Positions 17,660 through 24,749 of a stretch of DNA of 64,000 nucleotides are shown here, piece by piece. This DNA comes from Bacillus sp. MM2020_1 (GTDB lineage Bacteria; Bacillota; Bacilli; Bacillales; Cytobacillaceae). How positions within the stretch are numbered: the stretch's first letter is position 1; every line of letters starts with the position of its first letter. The stretch is from positions 62,001 to 126,000 of the forward strand of contig JAANMP010000003.1 in the NCBI GenBank assembly GCA_011250595.1, in the 5' to 3' direction. The notes below the pieces were generated by a model, which saw only the letters and a list, made by a program, of their open reading frames with translations, did not search any database and was not told the DNA's origin. Both the position numbers and the translations under genes were made by a program.

Positions 17660-18250
17660 ATGACTAAATTGTGGGACGAACTATTTTCGTTACAAGGGGA
17701 AACAGTAAAATTAATTCCAATCAGCATGGACCATTTAGAGGACTTGTGGGAAGCAGCCAAACCAGATGAAATCTGGACATATATGGCCACAAAGGTTCGC
17801 TCGAAAAAAGAAATGGAAGATATGATAATAGCAGCATTAAAAGCCAGAGAAAATGGAACAGAATACACTTTCACCGTTGTAAACAATGAAAATCGAGTGA
17901 TCGGGAGTACACGATTTCTAGATATACTCCCACGACATAGCAGTGCGGAAATTGGTTCGACGTGGTATCATCCCGATGTGTGGAGAACAAAAGTAAATAC
18001 GGAATGTAAATTTCTTTTATTAATGTATGCTTTTGATGTATGGAAACTTACCCGTATTCAATTGAAAACGGATTCTCGAAATATACGATCCCAGCATGCA
18101 ATAGCTAGAATTGGGGCGATAAAAGAAGGCGTATTACGGAAGGATCGGATCATATCAGATGGCTACGTAAGGGATACAGTCTTTTTTAGTATCCTTTGCG
18201 ATGAATGGAAGGAAGTAAGTACTCAATTAAATATAAAATTGCAAAGATGA
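17660..18250 (+). CDS. GNAT-family N-acetyltransferase, RimJ/RimL type
   Basis: A 196-residue protein starting at the ATG after AAAGGAG. The order of motifs is that of the RimJ/RimL group: GETVKLIPISMDHLEDLWEAA at the start, VIGSTRFLDILPRHSSAEIGSTW, then KLTRIQLKTDSRNIRSQHAIARIGAIKEGVLR with the acetyl-CoA-binding region. Members acetylate N-termini of proteins or small amines; the substrate is not predictable. An in-frame ATG 48 bases upstream lies inside the preceding terminator and is unlikely to be used. Confidence 0.82.
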   Translation: MTKLWDELFSLQGETVKLIPISMDHLEDLWEAAKPDEIWTYMATKVRSKKEMEDMIIAALKARENGTEYTFTVVNNENRVIGSTRFLDILPRHSSAEIGSTWYHPDVWRTKVNTECKFLLLMYAFDVWKLTRIQLKTDSRNIRSQHAIARIGAIKEGVLRKDRIISDGYVRDTVFFSILCDEWKEVSTQLNIKLQR

Positions 18251-18332
18251 GAAGATGCACGACTATCCTAACCAATCAAAATGGATAATAATAAATAGGA
18301 ACATTTATTTAATTTGTACTAGGGGTGAAACC

Positions 18333-18725
18333 GTGATTTATTTCTTGGTTGGACTGGGTGGGATTGCCGGCAGTTTGTTCCGCTATTTATTATCAGTAAT
18401 GGCAGTGGCAATCTGGGGAAAGGAATTTCCAATCGGAACCCTTTTTATTAATATAACTGGTGCTTTTTTGCTTGGTTTTATGACAAATTACTTTGTGGGT
18501 TCCAATAAGATTCATCCGTATTTGAATACTGCACTTACCACTGGTGTCATTGGTTCATATACAACCTTTTCAACATTTTGCTTTGAAACGGTTCATTTAT
18601 TTGAAACGGGAAAAATCATATTTGGTGTCTTTTATTTATTTGCTAGTTTATTAGGGGGACTCTTTTTTGTTAAGGCAGGAATGAAACTTGGTGAGCAAGT
18701 AAATAAAACAAGGAGCGTTCTATGA
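18333..18725 (+). CDS. crcB: Fluoride channel FluC subunit 1
   Basis: A 130-residue membrane protein starting at GTG after AGGGGTGAAACC. Four predicted membrane helices and the family motifs GGIAGSLFRY, FPIGTLFINITGAFLLG (with the conserved Asn) and GSYTTFSTF are present. FluC/CrcB proteins are dual-topology dimers that export fluoride. Two adjacent paralogues with overlapping stop/start (ATGA), as here, generally form a heterodimer in Bacillus. I found no fluoride riboswitch in the 90 bases upstream. Confidence 0.9.
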   Translation: MIYFLVGLGGIAGSLFRYLLSVMAVAIWGKEFPIGTLFINITGAFLLGFMTNYFVGSNKIHPYLNTALTTGVIGSYTTFSTFCFETVHLFETGKIIFGVFYLFASLLGGLFFVKAGMKLGEQVNKTRSVL

Positions 18726-19075
18726 AAGAGATATTATTTATTTCAATTGGGGGTTTTATAGGGGCAATTGCCCGTTTTGTAATTAACAAATCAATGCACA
18801 ATAACAAAGGTTTTCCTATTGGTACGCTAACAGTCAATTTAATTGGTGCTTTTCTTTTAGGTCTCTTATTCGGTTTACATGTACAGGGGTCCTTATATTC
18901 TTTGTTGGGAATTGGATTTATGGGCTCGTTTACGACTTTTTCAACCTTAATGCTTGATGCGATAAAACTTAATAAAGAAAATAAGAAAAAGTTATATTAC
19001 AGTTATTTGCTAAGCAGTTACACGATAGGGATCATACTTGCTTTTTGTGGGCTCTGGGTAGGAAGGAAGATGTAA
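18722..19075 (+). CDS. crcB: Fluoride channel FluC subunit 2
   Basis: A 117-residue paralogue of the preceding gene with IGGFIGAIARFVIN, FPIGTLTVNLIGAFLLG and GFMGSFTTFSTLML. It carries the same conserved Asn and the Phe box (FTTFST) used for fluoride permeation. It overlaps its partner by four bases, so the two are translationally coupled. A bidirectional terminator follows. Confidence 0.9.
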   Translation: MKEILFISIGGFIGAIARFVINKSMHNNKGFPIGTLTVNLIGAFLLGLLFGLHVQGSLYSLLGIGFMGSFTTFSTLMLDAIKLNKENKKKLYYSYLLSSYTIGIILAFCGLWVGRKM

Positions 19076-19107
19076 AAAAGAAGCATCCGAAGATGCTTCT
19101 TTTTTAC
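19074..19107. terminator. Bidirectional terminator between the FluC and yidC transcripts
   Basis: AGAAGCATC (19079-19087) pairs with GATGCTTCT (19092-19100), with A and T runs on either side. Confidence 0.85.
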
Positions 19108-19114
19108 AAAAAAA

Positions 19115-19909
19115 TTATTTTTGTTTAACTTGAACTTTCGGTGTCTTATTCGTTTGATAAAGGGCTTTGCTGATCATTGTTTGTACAATCAAGAAAGTAC
19201 CGCCAACTACCCAATAAAGAGGCAAGGCTGCAGGAGCATTAAAAGAAAACATGACAATCATTAAAGGTGACATTAATCCCATGTATTTCATTTGGGCTTG
19301 CTGTGCAGAAGGCATATTGGTCTGTGAAACTTTGAACTGAAAATAGTATATAACCCCAGCAATAATTGTAATAATGATATCCGGATTTCCCAGACTAAAC
19401 CATAAAAACTCGTGGGTTTTTATCTCTTGTGAACCGCGAATCGCATAATAGAAGCCAGTCAGAATAGGCATTTGAATGATCAATGGCAAACAGCCCATAT
19501 TTAATGGATTAACGCCATGCTTTTTATAAAGGCCCATCATTTCAGCTTGAAGTTCTTGTTTCTTCTTAGGATCCTTTTCCGTTTTCATCTTTGTTTGAAT
19601 AACGTCCATTTCAGGCTTTAAGACATCCATCTTTTCTTTCATACCCATTTGATTTTTATACTGCCTAAGCATTAACGGCATTAACGCAAGTCTAATAATT
19701 ATAGTAACAAGAATGATCGCCAAGCCGTAGTTTCCATTAAAGAATTCCGCAACGGAATGGATAGATATTGAAAAAGGATTGACAACGTAATGTTGGAAAA
19801 ATCCAGTATTGTTAGTTCCTTTTTGTGCTTGAGATGAACAAGCTGATAATAATAATGTTGTTAAGCCGAGCAGTGAGAATAGTAATAGTGAAGATCGTTT
19901 TGTTTTCAT
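19115..19909 (-). CDS. yidC: Membrane protein insertase YidC (YqjG/OxaA2-like)
   Basis: A 264-residue insertase of the Oxa1/YidC/Alb3 family. It begins with a lipoprotein signal (LLFSLLGLTTLLLSAC), followed by five predicted membrane segments. The first of these contains the conserved positively charged groove residue (Arg in VTIIIRLALMPLM). MKEKMDVLKPEMDVIQTKM forms the cytoplasmic helical hairpin. The ATG at 19909 follows AGGAGG. The Shine-Dalgarno region can pair with the end of the upstream leader gene, the arrangement known for B. subtilis mifM-yidC2 (yqjG). That points to this copy being the inducible second insertase, with a SpoIIIJ-type copy expected elsewhere. Confidence 0.93.
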   Translation of the reverse strand: MKTKRSSLLLFSLLGLTTLLLSACSSQAQKGTNNTGFFQHYVVNPFSISIHSVAEFFNGNYGLAIILVTIIIRLALMPLMLRQYKNQMGMKEKMDVLKPEMDVIQTKMKTEKDPKKKQELQAEMMGLYKKHGVNPLNMGCLPLIIQMPILTGFYYAIRGSQEIKTHEFLWFSLGNPDIIITIIAGVIYYFQFKVSQTNMPSAQQAQMKYMGLMSPLMIVMFSFNAPAALPLYWVVGGTFLIVQTMISKALYQTNKTPKVQVKQK

Positions 19910-19962
19910 ATTTCCTCCTAAAATGTTGTGAATATATTTAATAAGCGAATAGGGAGGAAATA
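19909..19962 (-). promoter_or_regulatory. Hairpin sequestering the yidC Shine-Dalgarno sequence
   Basis: In the minus-strand mRNA, TATTTCCTCC (19962-19953, inside leader codons 90-93) is a perfect 10-base complement of GGAGGAAATA (19918-19909), which is the yidC ribosome binding site plus the A of its start codon. The loop is 34 bases. A ribosome paused just upstream in the leader would open it. Confidence 0.75.
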
Positions 19963-20231
19963 GGTTCTTCGGTATCATCCTGAGAATATTCTTTTCTACG
20001 AAAATATATAACAATTCTTTTCAGAATAAAGCTTCCATTTAAACAACTTTTCTTTCGGTAAAGAACTAATGGGTGAGTAATATTTGTCCTAGCCGGATCA
20101 GATAAGGAACCAACGAAAGAATATTCCACACTCCATGCCCATAATAATTTTAATGCGATTCCTAAAAAGATACTTACGTATAGTGCGTTTAGGGCATTGA
20201 TATCTGAACTATCAATAAGCAATTGAAACAA
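19938..20231 (-). CDS. MifM-like translation-arrest leader peptide
   Basis: A 97-residue protein starting at TTG, with AGGTGA six bases upstream, ending 28 bases before yidC. It has one predicted N-terminal membrane segment (residues about 13-33) and a charged C-terminus RIVIYFRRKEYS...DDTEEP ending at residue 97. B. subtilis MifM is 95 residues with the same plan: an N-terminal membrane anchor, an Arg-Ile plus aromatic stretch, and a stalling site in an acidic run at residues about 86-89. Here the acidic run DDTEE falls at residues 85-89. MifM stalls the ribosome unless YidC activity inserts it, and so tunes yidC2. The plan, position and downstream hairpin argue for the same role; sequence similarity is limited and arrest is untested. 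Confidence 0.75.
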   Translation of the reverse strand: MFQLLIDSSDINALNALYVSIFLGIALKLLWAWSVEYSFVGSLSDPARTNITHPLVLYRKKSCLNGSFILKRIVIYFRRKEYSQDDTEEPISSLFAY

Positions 20232-20264
20232 ATATTATCACCTCACTTAAATGTCAATGATATG

Positions 20265-20293
20265 AGTATATCTGAGATAGGAAAAAGAATCAA
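20265..20293 (-). promoter_or_regulatory. Promoter of the leader-yidC transcript
   Basis: On the minus strand TTGATT (20293-20288), a 17-base spacer and TATACT (20270-20265) lie about 35 bases before the leader start codon. Confidence 0.7.
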
Positions 20294-20375
20294 TTTAATA
20301 ATTGCGTTAATGCCATATTTTGAAGACATTACTAATTACTAAAAAAGAGAAATTGACTACTGAAACCTTCTTACT

Positions 20376-20410
20376 TTAAAAAAACACTGATTCAAAAGTG
20401 AATCAGTGTT
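20376..20410 (-). terminator. Terminator of the pfl operon
   Basis: AACACTGATTCA (20383-20394) pairs with TGAATCAGTGTT (20399-20410). The minus strand then runs into seven T. It overlaps the end of pflA. Confidence 0.88.
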
Positions 20411-21152
20411 CGATCGGTGCCTTCCAGTGTGCTGTAATCAATTTATAAGCAAACTCGACCTTTTCCTCGCTAGGGGGTTCAACAGAATTAAGTTGATATT
20501 CATGTCCAAGTGCTTCCCACTTATACACTCCGAGTTTGTGATACGGCAAGATTTCAATCTTTTGGACGTTTTTAAGTGTACCAATGAACTCGCCAAGTTT
20601 TTCTAGATCTTCCGGATCATCGGTAACGGTAGGGACAAGCACATGGCGTACCCATATTGGTACTTGATGGTCTGATAAAAACGTTGCAAATTCTAGAATA
20701 TGATCATTAGCCATTCCAGTTAACTGGATATGCTTTTTCCGATTAATATGCTTTAAATCAAGAAGAACTAAATCGGTATACTGCAAGAGTTCTTCAAGCT
20801 GTTCGATAAAAAGCTTGGAATGGGAAAAGCAGCCACCGGAAGAATCAATGGTCGTATGAATTCCTTTCTTTTTGCATTCCTTGAACAATTCCGTTAAGAA
20901 AGGAATTTGCAACAATGGTTCCCCACCACTTACGGTAATTCCTCCGCCTGAAGATTGAATAAAAGGGAGGTAGGACATAAGATCATCCATGATATCGGAA
21001 ACAGCCATTTCTTTGCCAGTGCCGATTTCCCAAGTATCAGCATTATGGCAAAACTGGCACCTTAATAGGCAGCCTTGTGTGAAAATTACATATCGGATTC
21101 CTGGTCCGTCGACTGTCCCTAATGTTTCAATTGAATGAATATTTCCGTTCAT
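20403..21152 (-). CDS. pflA: Pyruvate formate-lyase activating enzyme
   Basis: A 249-residue radical-SAM enzyme. The cluster motif is CLLRCQFC (CxxxCxxC), preceded by GTVDGPGIRYVIFTQG, the usual PflA start. GGGITVSGGEPLLQ forms the SAM-binding region. It abstracts hydrogen from the glycine of PflB to make the active radical enzyme under anoxic conditions. It lies 57 bases downstream of pflB on the same strand. Confidence 0.95.
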   Translation of the reverse strand: MNGNIHSIETLGTVDGPGIRYVIFTQGCLLRCQFCHNADTWEIGTGKEMAVSDIMDDLMSYLPFIQSSGGGITVSGGEPLLQIPFLTELFKECKKKGIHTTIDSSGGCFSHSKLFIEQLEELLQYTDLVLLDLKHINRKKHIQLTGMANDHILEFATFLSDHQVPIWVRHVLVPTVTDDPEDLEKLGEFIGTLKNVQKIEILPYHKLGVYKWEALGHEYQLNSVEPPSEEKVEFAYKLITAHWKAPIEH

Positions 21153-21209
21153 GATGATGATCCCCCTTAGTATAACTCGAGCCCTACTTAAAGGGCCCCA
21201 GTTTTGTTC

Positions 21210-23438
21210 TTATAGTGACTCGTGGAATGTACGATTAATTACATCTAATTGTTGTTCTTTTGTTAATTTAATAAAGTTAACTGCATAACCAGAGACACGG
21301 ATAGTTAATTGTGGATAAAGCTCTGGGTGTTCCATTGCATCAATTAGTGTTTCGCGATTAAAGACGTTAACATTTAAATGATGACCTGCTTTGATGGCAT
21401 AACCATCTAGGATTGATACTAGGTTGCGTACTTGGCTTTCTTCTTCTTTACCTAATGCTTTAGGAACGATAGAGAAGGTATTTGAAATTCCATCCATTGC
21501 ATAGTTGTAAGGAAGCTTTGCAACGGAAGATAGGGAAGCTAATGTTCCTTTTGTGTCACGTCCGTGCATTGGGTTAGCACCCGGTGCAAACGGTTCTCCC
21601 ATCCGACGGCCATCAGGAGTGTTACCAGTTTTCTTACCATATACCACATTTGATGTAATCGTCAAGATAGAAAGTGTATGAACTGAGTCACGGTACGTTT
21701 GATGCTTGCGAAGTTTTTTCATGAATGTCTTAAGAACTTCAACAGCAATCTCATCGACACGGTCATCATTGTTTCCGTATTTAGGGAAGTCACCAGTTGT
21801 TTCAAAATCAACTGCAAGACCATTTTCATCACGGATTACTTTAACTTCACCATATTTAATGGCGCTAAGTGAGTCAGCAACAACGGATAGTCCAGCAATA
21901 CCTGTTGCCATCGTACGAAGGATCTTCGTATCATGAAGAGCCATTTCAATTCTTTCATAGCTGTATTTATCATGCATATAGTGAATAACATTTAATGTAT
22001 TAATATATAGACCGGCAAGCCATTCCATCATTAGATCAAACTTCTGCATAACTTCCTCATAATTTAATACTTCAGAAGTAATTGGCTGATATTGTGGTCC
22101 AACTTGGATTTTTAATTTTTCATCCACGCCGCCATTAATCGAGTAAAGAAGGGCTTTAGCAAGGTTTGCACGAGCACCGAAGAATTGCATTTGCTTACCA
22201 ATTTCCATTGCTGATACACAGCAAGCAATTCCATAATCATCGCCATATTCAGGACGCATAATGTCGTCGTTTTCATATTGAATCGAGCTAGTTTTAATCG
22301 ACATATTGGCACAATATTTTTTAAAGTTTTCAGGAAGCTGTGGTGACCATAATACTGTTAAGTTCGGTTCTGGTGCAGCACCTAAGTTTTCTAATGTATG
22401 AAGGAAACGGAATGAGTTTTTCGTTACAAGTGAACGACCATCATTTGCCATACCGCCAATGGATTCTGTTACCCATGTAGGATCTCCACTGAATAATTCA
22501 TTATAATCTGGTGTACGAGCAAATTTTACAAGACGAAGCTTCATAATAAAGTGGTCAACAATTTCTTGAACCGCTTCTTCAGTTAATGTTCCGTTTTGTA
22601 AGTCTCTTTCTACATAAATATCTAAGAATGTTGATACACGACCAAGGCTCATCGCAGCACCGTTTTGTTCTTTAATTGCAGCTAAGTAACCAAAGTAGAC
22701 AAACTGGAATGCTTCAACAGCATTTTTTGCAGGCTGGCTGATATCAAATCCATAGCTGTTAGCCATTTCCTTTAGTTCTTTTAAAGCACGGATTTGTTCA
22801 GCAAGTTCCTCGCGTAAACGCATATTATCTTCAGTCATTACCTTACTAGTATTCTTTTGATCTTTTTGCTTTTCTTGAATTAAGAAGTTTACACCATATA
22901 ATGCAACTCGACGATAATCGCCAATAATACGGCCACGGCCATATGCATCAGGAAGTCCTGTAATAATTGCTGCTTTACGAGCAAGCATCATTTCATCTGT
23001 ATAAGCATCGAAAACACCTTGATTATGAGTTTTACGTAAGTCAGTAAAGAACTTTTCAATTTCAGGGTTTAATTGATAACCGTAAGCTTCACAAGCTGCT
23101 TTCGCCATGCGAATTCCACCAAATGGCTGCATAGAACGATTAAAAGGCTTATCGGTTTGTACACCAACTATTTTTTCAAGATCTTCATTAAGGTAACCAG
23201 GACCATGGGAAGTAATAGTAGAAACGGTTTCGGTGTCCATATCTAACACGCCGCCATTTTCACGCTCTTGCTTAGTTAATTCCATTACTTGTTCCCAAAG
23301 CTTCGTAGTTGCTTCAGTAGGACCTGATAAGAAAGAATCATCTCCTTCAAAAGGAGTAAAGTTTTTAAGGATAAAATCTCTAACGTTAACTTCTTTTGAC
23401 CAAACACCTTTAGTAAATCCATTCCAATGTTCCATCAT
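21210..23438 (-). CDS. pflB: Formate acetyltransferase (pyruvate formate-lyase)
   Basis: A 742-residue glycyl-radical enzyme converting pyruvate and CoA to acetyl-CoA and formate. The radical glycine is in RVSGYAVNF (Gly717) and the catalytic cysteine pair is in [12 protein letters not shown]. Two ATG codons stand in tandem after GAGGTG; the second (23435) is better spaced. B. subtilis lacks this enzyme, while other facultative bacilli have it. The formate produced could feed the formate dehydrogenase encoded later in the window. Confidence 0.96.
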   Translation of the reverse strand: MMEHWNGFTKGVWSKEVNVRDFILKNFTPFEGDDSFLSGPTEATTKLWEQVMELTKQERENGGVLDMDTETVSTITSHGPGYLNEDLEKIVGVQTDKPFNRSMQPFGGIRMAKAACEAYGYQLNPEIEKFFTDLRKTHNQGVFDAYTDEMMLARKAAIITGLPDAYGRGRIIGDYRRVALYGVNFLIQEKQKDQKNTSKVMTEDNMRLREELAEQIRALKELKEMANSYGFDISQPAKNAVEAFQFVYFGYLAAIKEQNGAAMSLGRVSTFLDIYVERDLQNGTLTEEAVQEIVDHFIMKLRLVKFARTPDYNELFSGDPTWVTESIGGMANDGRSLVTKNSFRFLHTLENLGAAPEPNLTVLWSPQLPENFKKYCANMSIKTSSIQYENDDIMRPEYGDDYGIACCVSAMEIGKQMQFFGARANLAKALLYSINGGVDEKLKIQVGPQYQPITSEVLNYEEVMQKFDLMMEWLAGLYINTLNVIHYMHDKYSYERIEMALHDTKILRTMATGIAGLSVVADSLSAIKYGEVKVIRDENGLAVDFETTGDFPKYGNNDDRVDEIAVEVLKTFMKKLRKHQTYRDSVHTLSILTITSNVVYGKKTGNTPDGRRMGEPFAPGANPMHGRDTKGTLASLSSVAKLPYNYAMDGISNTFSIVPKALGKEEESQVRNLVSILDGYAIKAGHHLNVNVFNRETLIDAMEHPELYPQLTIRVSGYAVNFIKLTKEQQLDVINRTFHESL

Positions 23439-23499
23439 TTTTCACCTCATATTTTTTATAAAAACTATATAACAGTTTTGGTATTTCCTTTATGAATAG

Positions 23500-23563
23500 A
23501 GTATAACAGATAATTTGTGAAAAAAGGTACGTATATTAGTAACTAATTGTTAAGGTTTTGTGA
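23500..23563 (-). promoter_or_regulatory. pflB promoter region with TTGTGA half-sites
   Basis: A TATACT -10 (23505-23500, minus strand) without a clear -35 suggests an activated or repressed promoter. Two plus-strand TTGTGA half-sites (23515-23520, 23558-23563) resemble half of a Rex or Fnr operator, but neither is a complete palindrome. Confidence 0.35.
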
Positions 23564-23835
23564 AGTCTTATTTAAAAGGATTTCTTTCGGAATTTCAGGG
23601 TTTGTTATTAGAGAGTTCAGAAAAATTATCAAAAACTGTACTATAATTATTTAAGCTAATTCGGAATCTGTTATATAAGAAGAAACCTTTGTTAACAAGC
23701 TGTTAATAGCATTAACTATCCGAGCAGAACTAGCTACCCAAATGAAAAAAAACAGGAGAAGATCTCCTGCCAGATTATCGAGAAAGGGTATTTTAATATT
23801 TATAAGTTGAGTTGAAGATCTATATTGAAGACACT

Positions 23836-23967
23836 CTGTTGATTGGCGCGGAAGGCACGAAGACTCCTGCGGGAGTACGGGGCAGGGGAGACCCCGCAGA
23901 AGCGAAGCGACGAGGAGGCTCCCCGGACGCCCGCGGAAAGCGAAGTGCCTGGAGCGCCAATCAGCAG
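23836..23967. repeat. GC-rich palindromic dispersed repeat, copy A
   Basis: A 132-bp imperfect palindrome. CTGTTGATTGGCGC at the left pairs with GCGCCAATCAGCAG at the right, and GGCAC/GTGCC and further GC-rich blocks pair inside. Related copies lie at 38027-38140 (reverse orientation, shortened centre) and 38582-38714. All are intergenic and much richer in G+C than the surroundings. From memory this type of element is common in Bacillus genomes; its function is unknown. Confidence 0.8.
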
Positions 23968-23987
23968 ACATGTCACAATCTCCTGCC

Positions 23988-24437
23988 TTAATCCACTACT
24001 ATATAAGCAATCATTGGACCATTTTTAGACCGGTCGGAATGAACTTTACAAATCAATCGATAAGTACCTTCTTTTTCAAACTGGAGCGGAACAACCGTTT
24101 CTTCACCTTTTTTCACCTTCCCTTTTATTTTAGTACCTTCTATATAAAAGGGATGCTCCTCGCCGTTTATCCCACTAATAATTAACCGCACCTTTTCCCC
24201 TTTTTCCAAGAAAACTGTACCGGGATCCCAGCGATAAGCCTCCATTTCTTTCCCGTTTTTCATTTTTGTACTGAATTCAGCAGTAACCATGTGAATTTCG
24301 CGGATACCTTTTCCTTCCTGATTAAAGACAGTTGCATCTCCAGCTTTTAACATAAACCATGCGGATAGGGAAAAAAGTACAACACCAATAGCTAAAAAAA
24401 ATAGGAGTGTTTCCTTTTTAAAGACTACAAATTTCAT
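23988..24437 (-). CDS. Membrane-anchored cupredoxin-domain protein
   Basis: A 149-residue protein with an N-terminal membrane anchor (residues about 8-32) and an extracytoplasmic cupredoxin fold. Possible copper ligands are His in GEEHPFYIEG and the cluster CKVHSDRSKNGPM (Cys, His, Met), the type-I copper pattern also resembling CuA domains. Likely outside-facing electron transfer or copper handling. AGGAGG-type binding site precedes the ATG. The partner enzyme is not obvious from the neighbours. Confidence 0.75.
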   Translation of the reverse strand: MKFVVFKKETLLFFLAIGVVLFSLSAWFMLKAGDATVFNQEGKGIREIHMVTAEFSTKMKNGKEMEAYRWDPGTVFLEKGEKVRLIISGINGEEHPFYIEGTKIKGKVKKGEETVVPLQFEKEGTYRLICKVHSDRSKNGPMIAYIVVD

Positions 24438-24749
24438 TTCATACCTCCTCGGATATTTGTCCTACTTTATACTTATGCTTAGTAGGTTATGAAACTTGTC
24501 TCTTTTTTGTAACTTTTGTGCTCTTTTTGAAAAATATATCTCGTTGAACTTGTCCTTTTTCCATGGTTGAACAGTAAAAAAAATGTCTACAATGGGGATA
24601 AATACTTAGAACTTTGAGAATGTATTTCTTTGTTTTTCCTGTTGAAAAGTTTATAGTAAAATGAGGAATAAAATGAATAATTTGAATGTGGACTTCTGAG
24701 TCAAAACATGAGACTTAGTTGAATAAGCTAAAAAAAATAGGTGGTTAGC

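Noticed and set aside
18255-18332. N-terminal extension of the first FluC subunit (26 residues)
   Set aside because: Polar extension without RBS; FluC proteins begin at the hydrophobic YFLVGLGG segment, and a GTG with SD is at 18333.
18240-18333. Fluoride riboswitch upstream of the FluC genes
   Set aside because: No recognisable crcB-motif pseudoknot sequence or terminator in the short leader.
23500-23563. Complete Fnr or Rex site ahead of pflB
   Set aside because: Only isolated TTGTGA half-sites are present; the second halves are not at the required distance.
23843-24028. Frames across the GC-rich repeat copies (also 38434-38879)
   Set aside because: They arise from the palindromic repeat, contain many Arg/Pro/Gly from GC-rich codons, and have no RBS.
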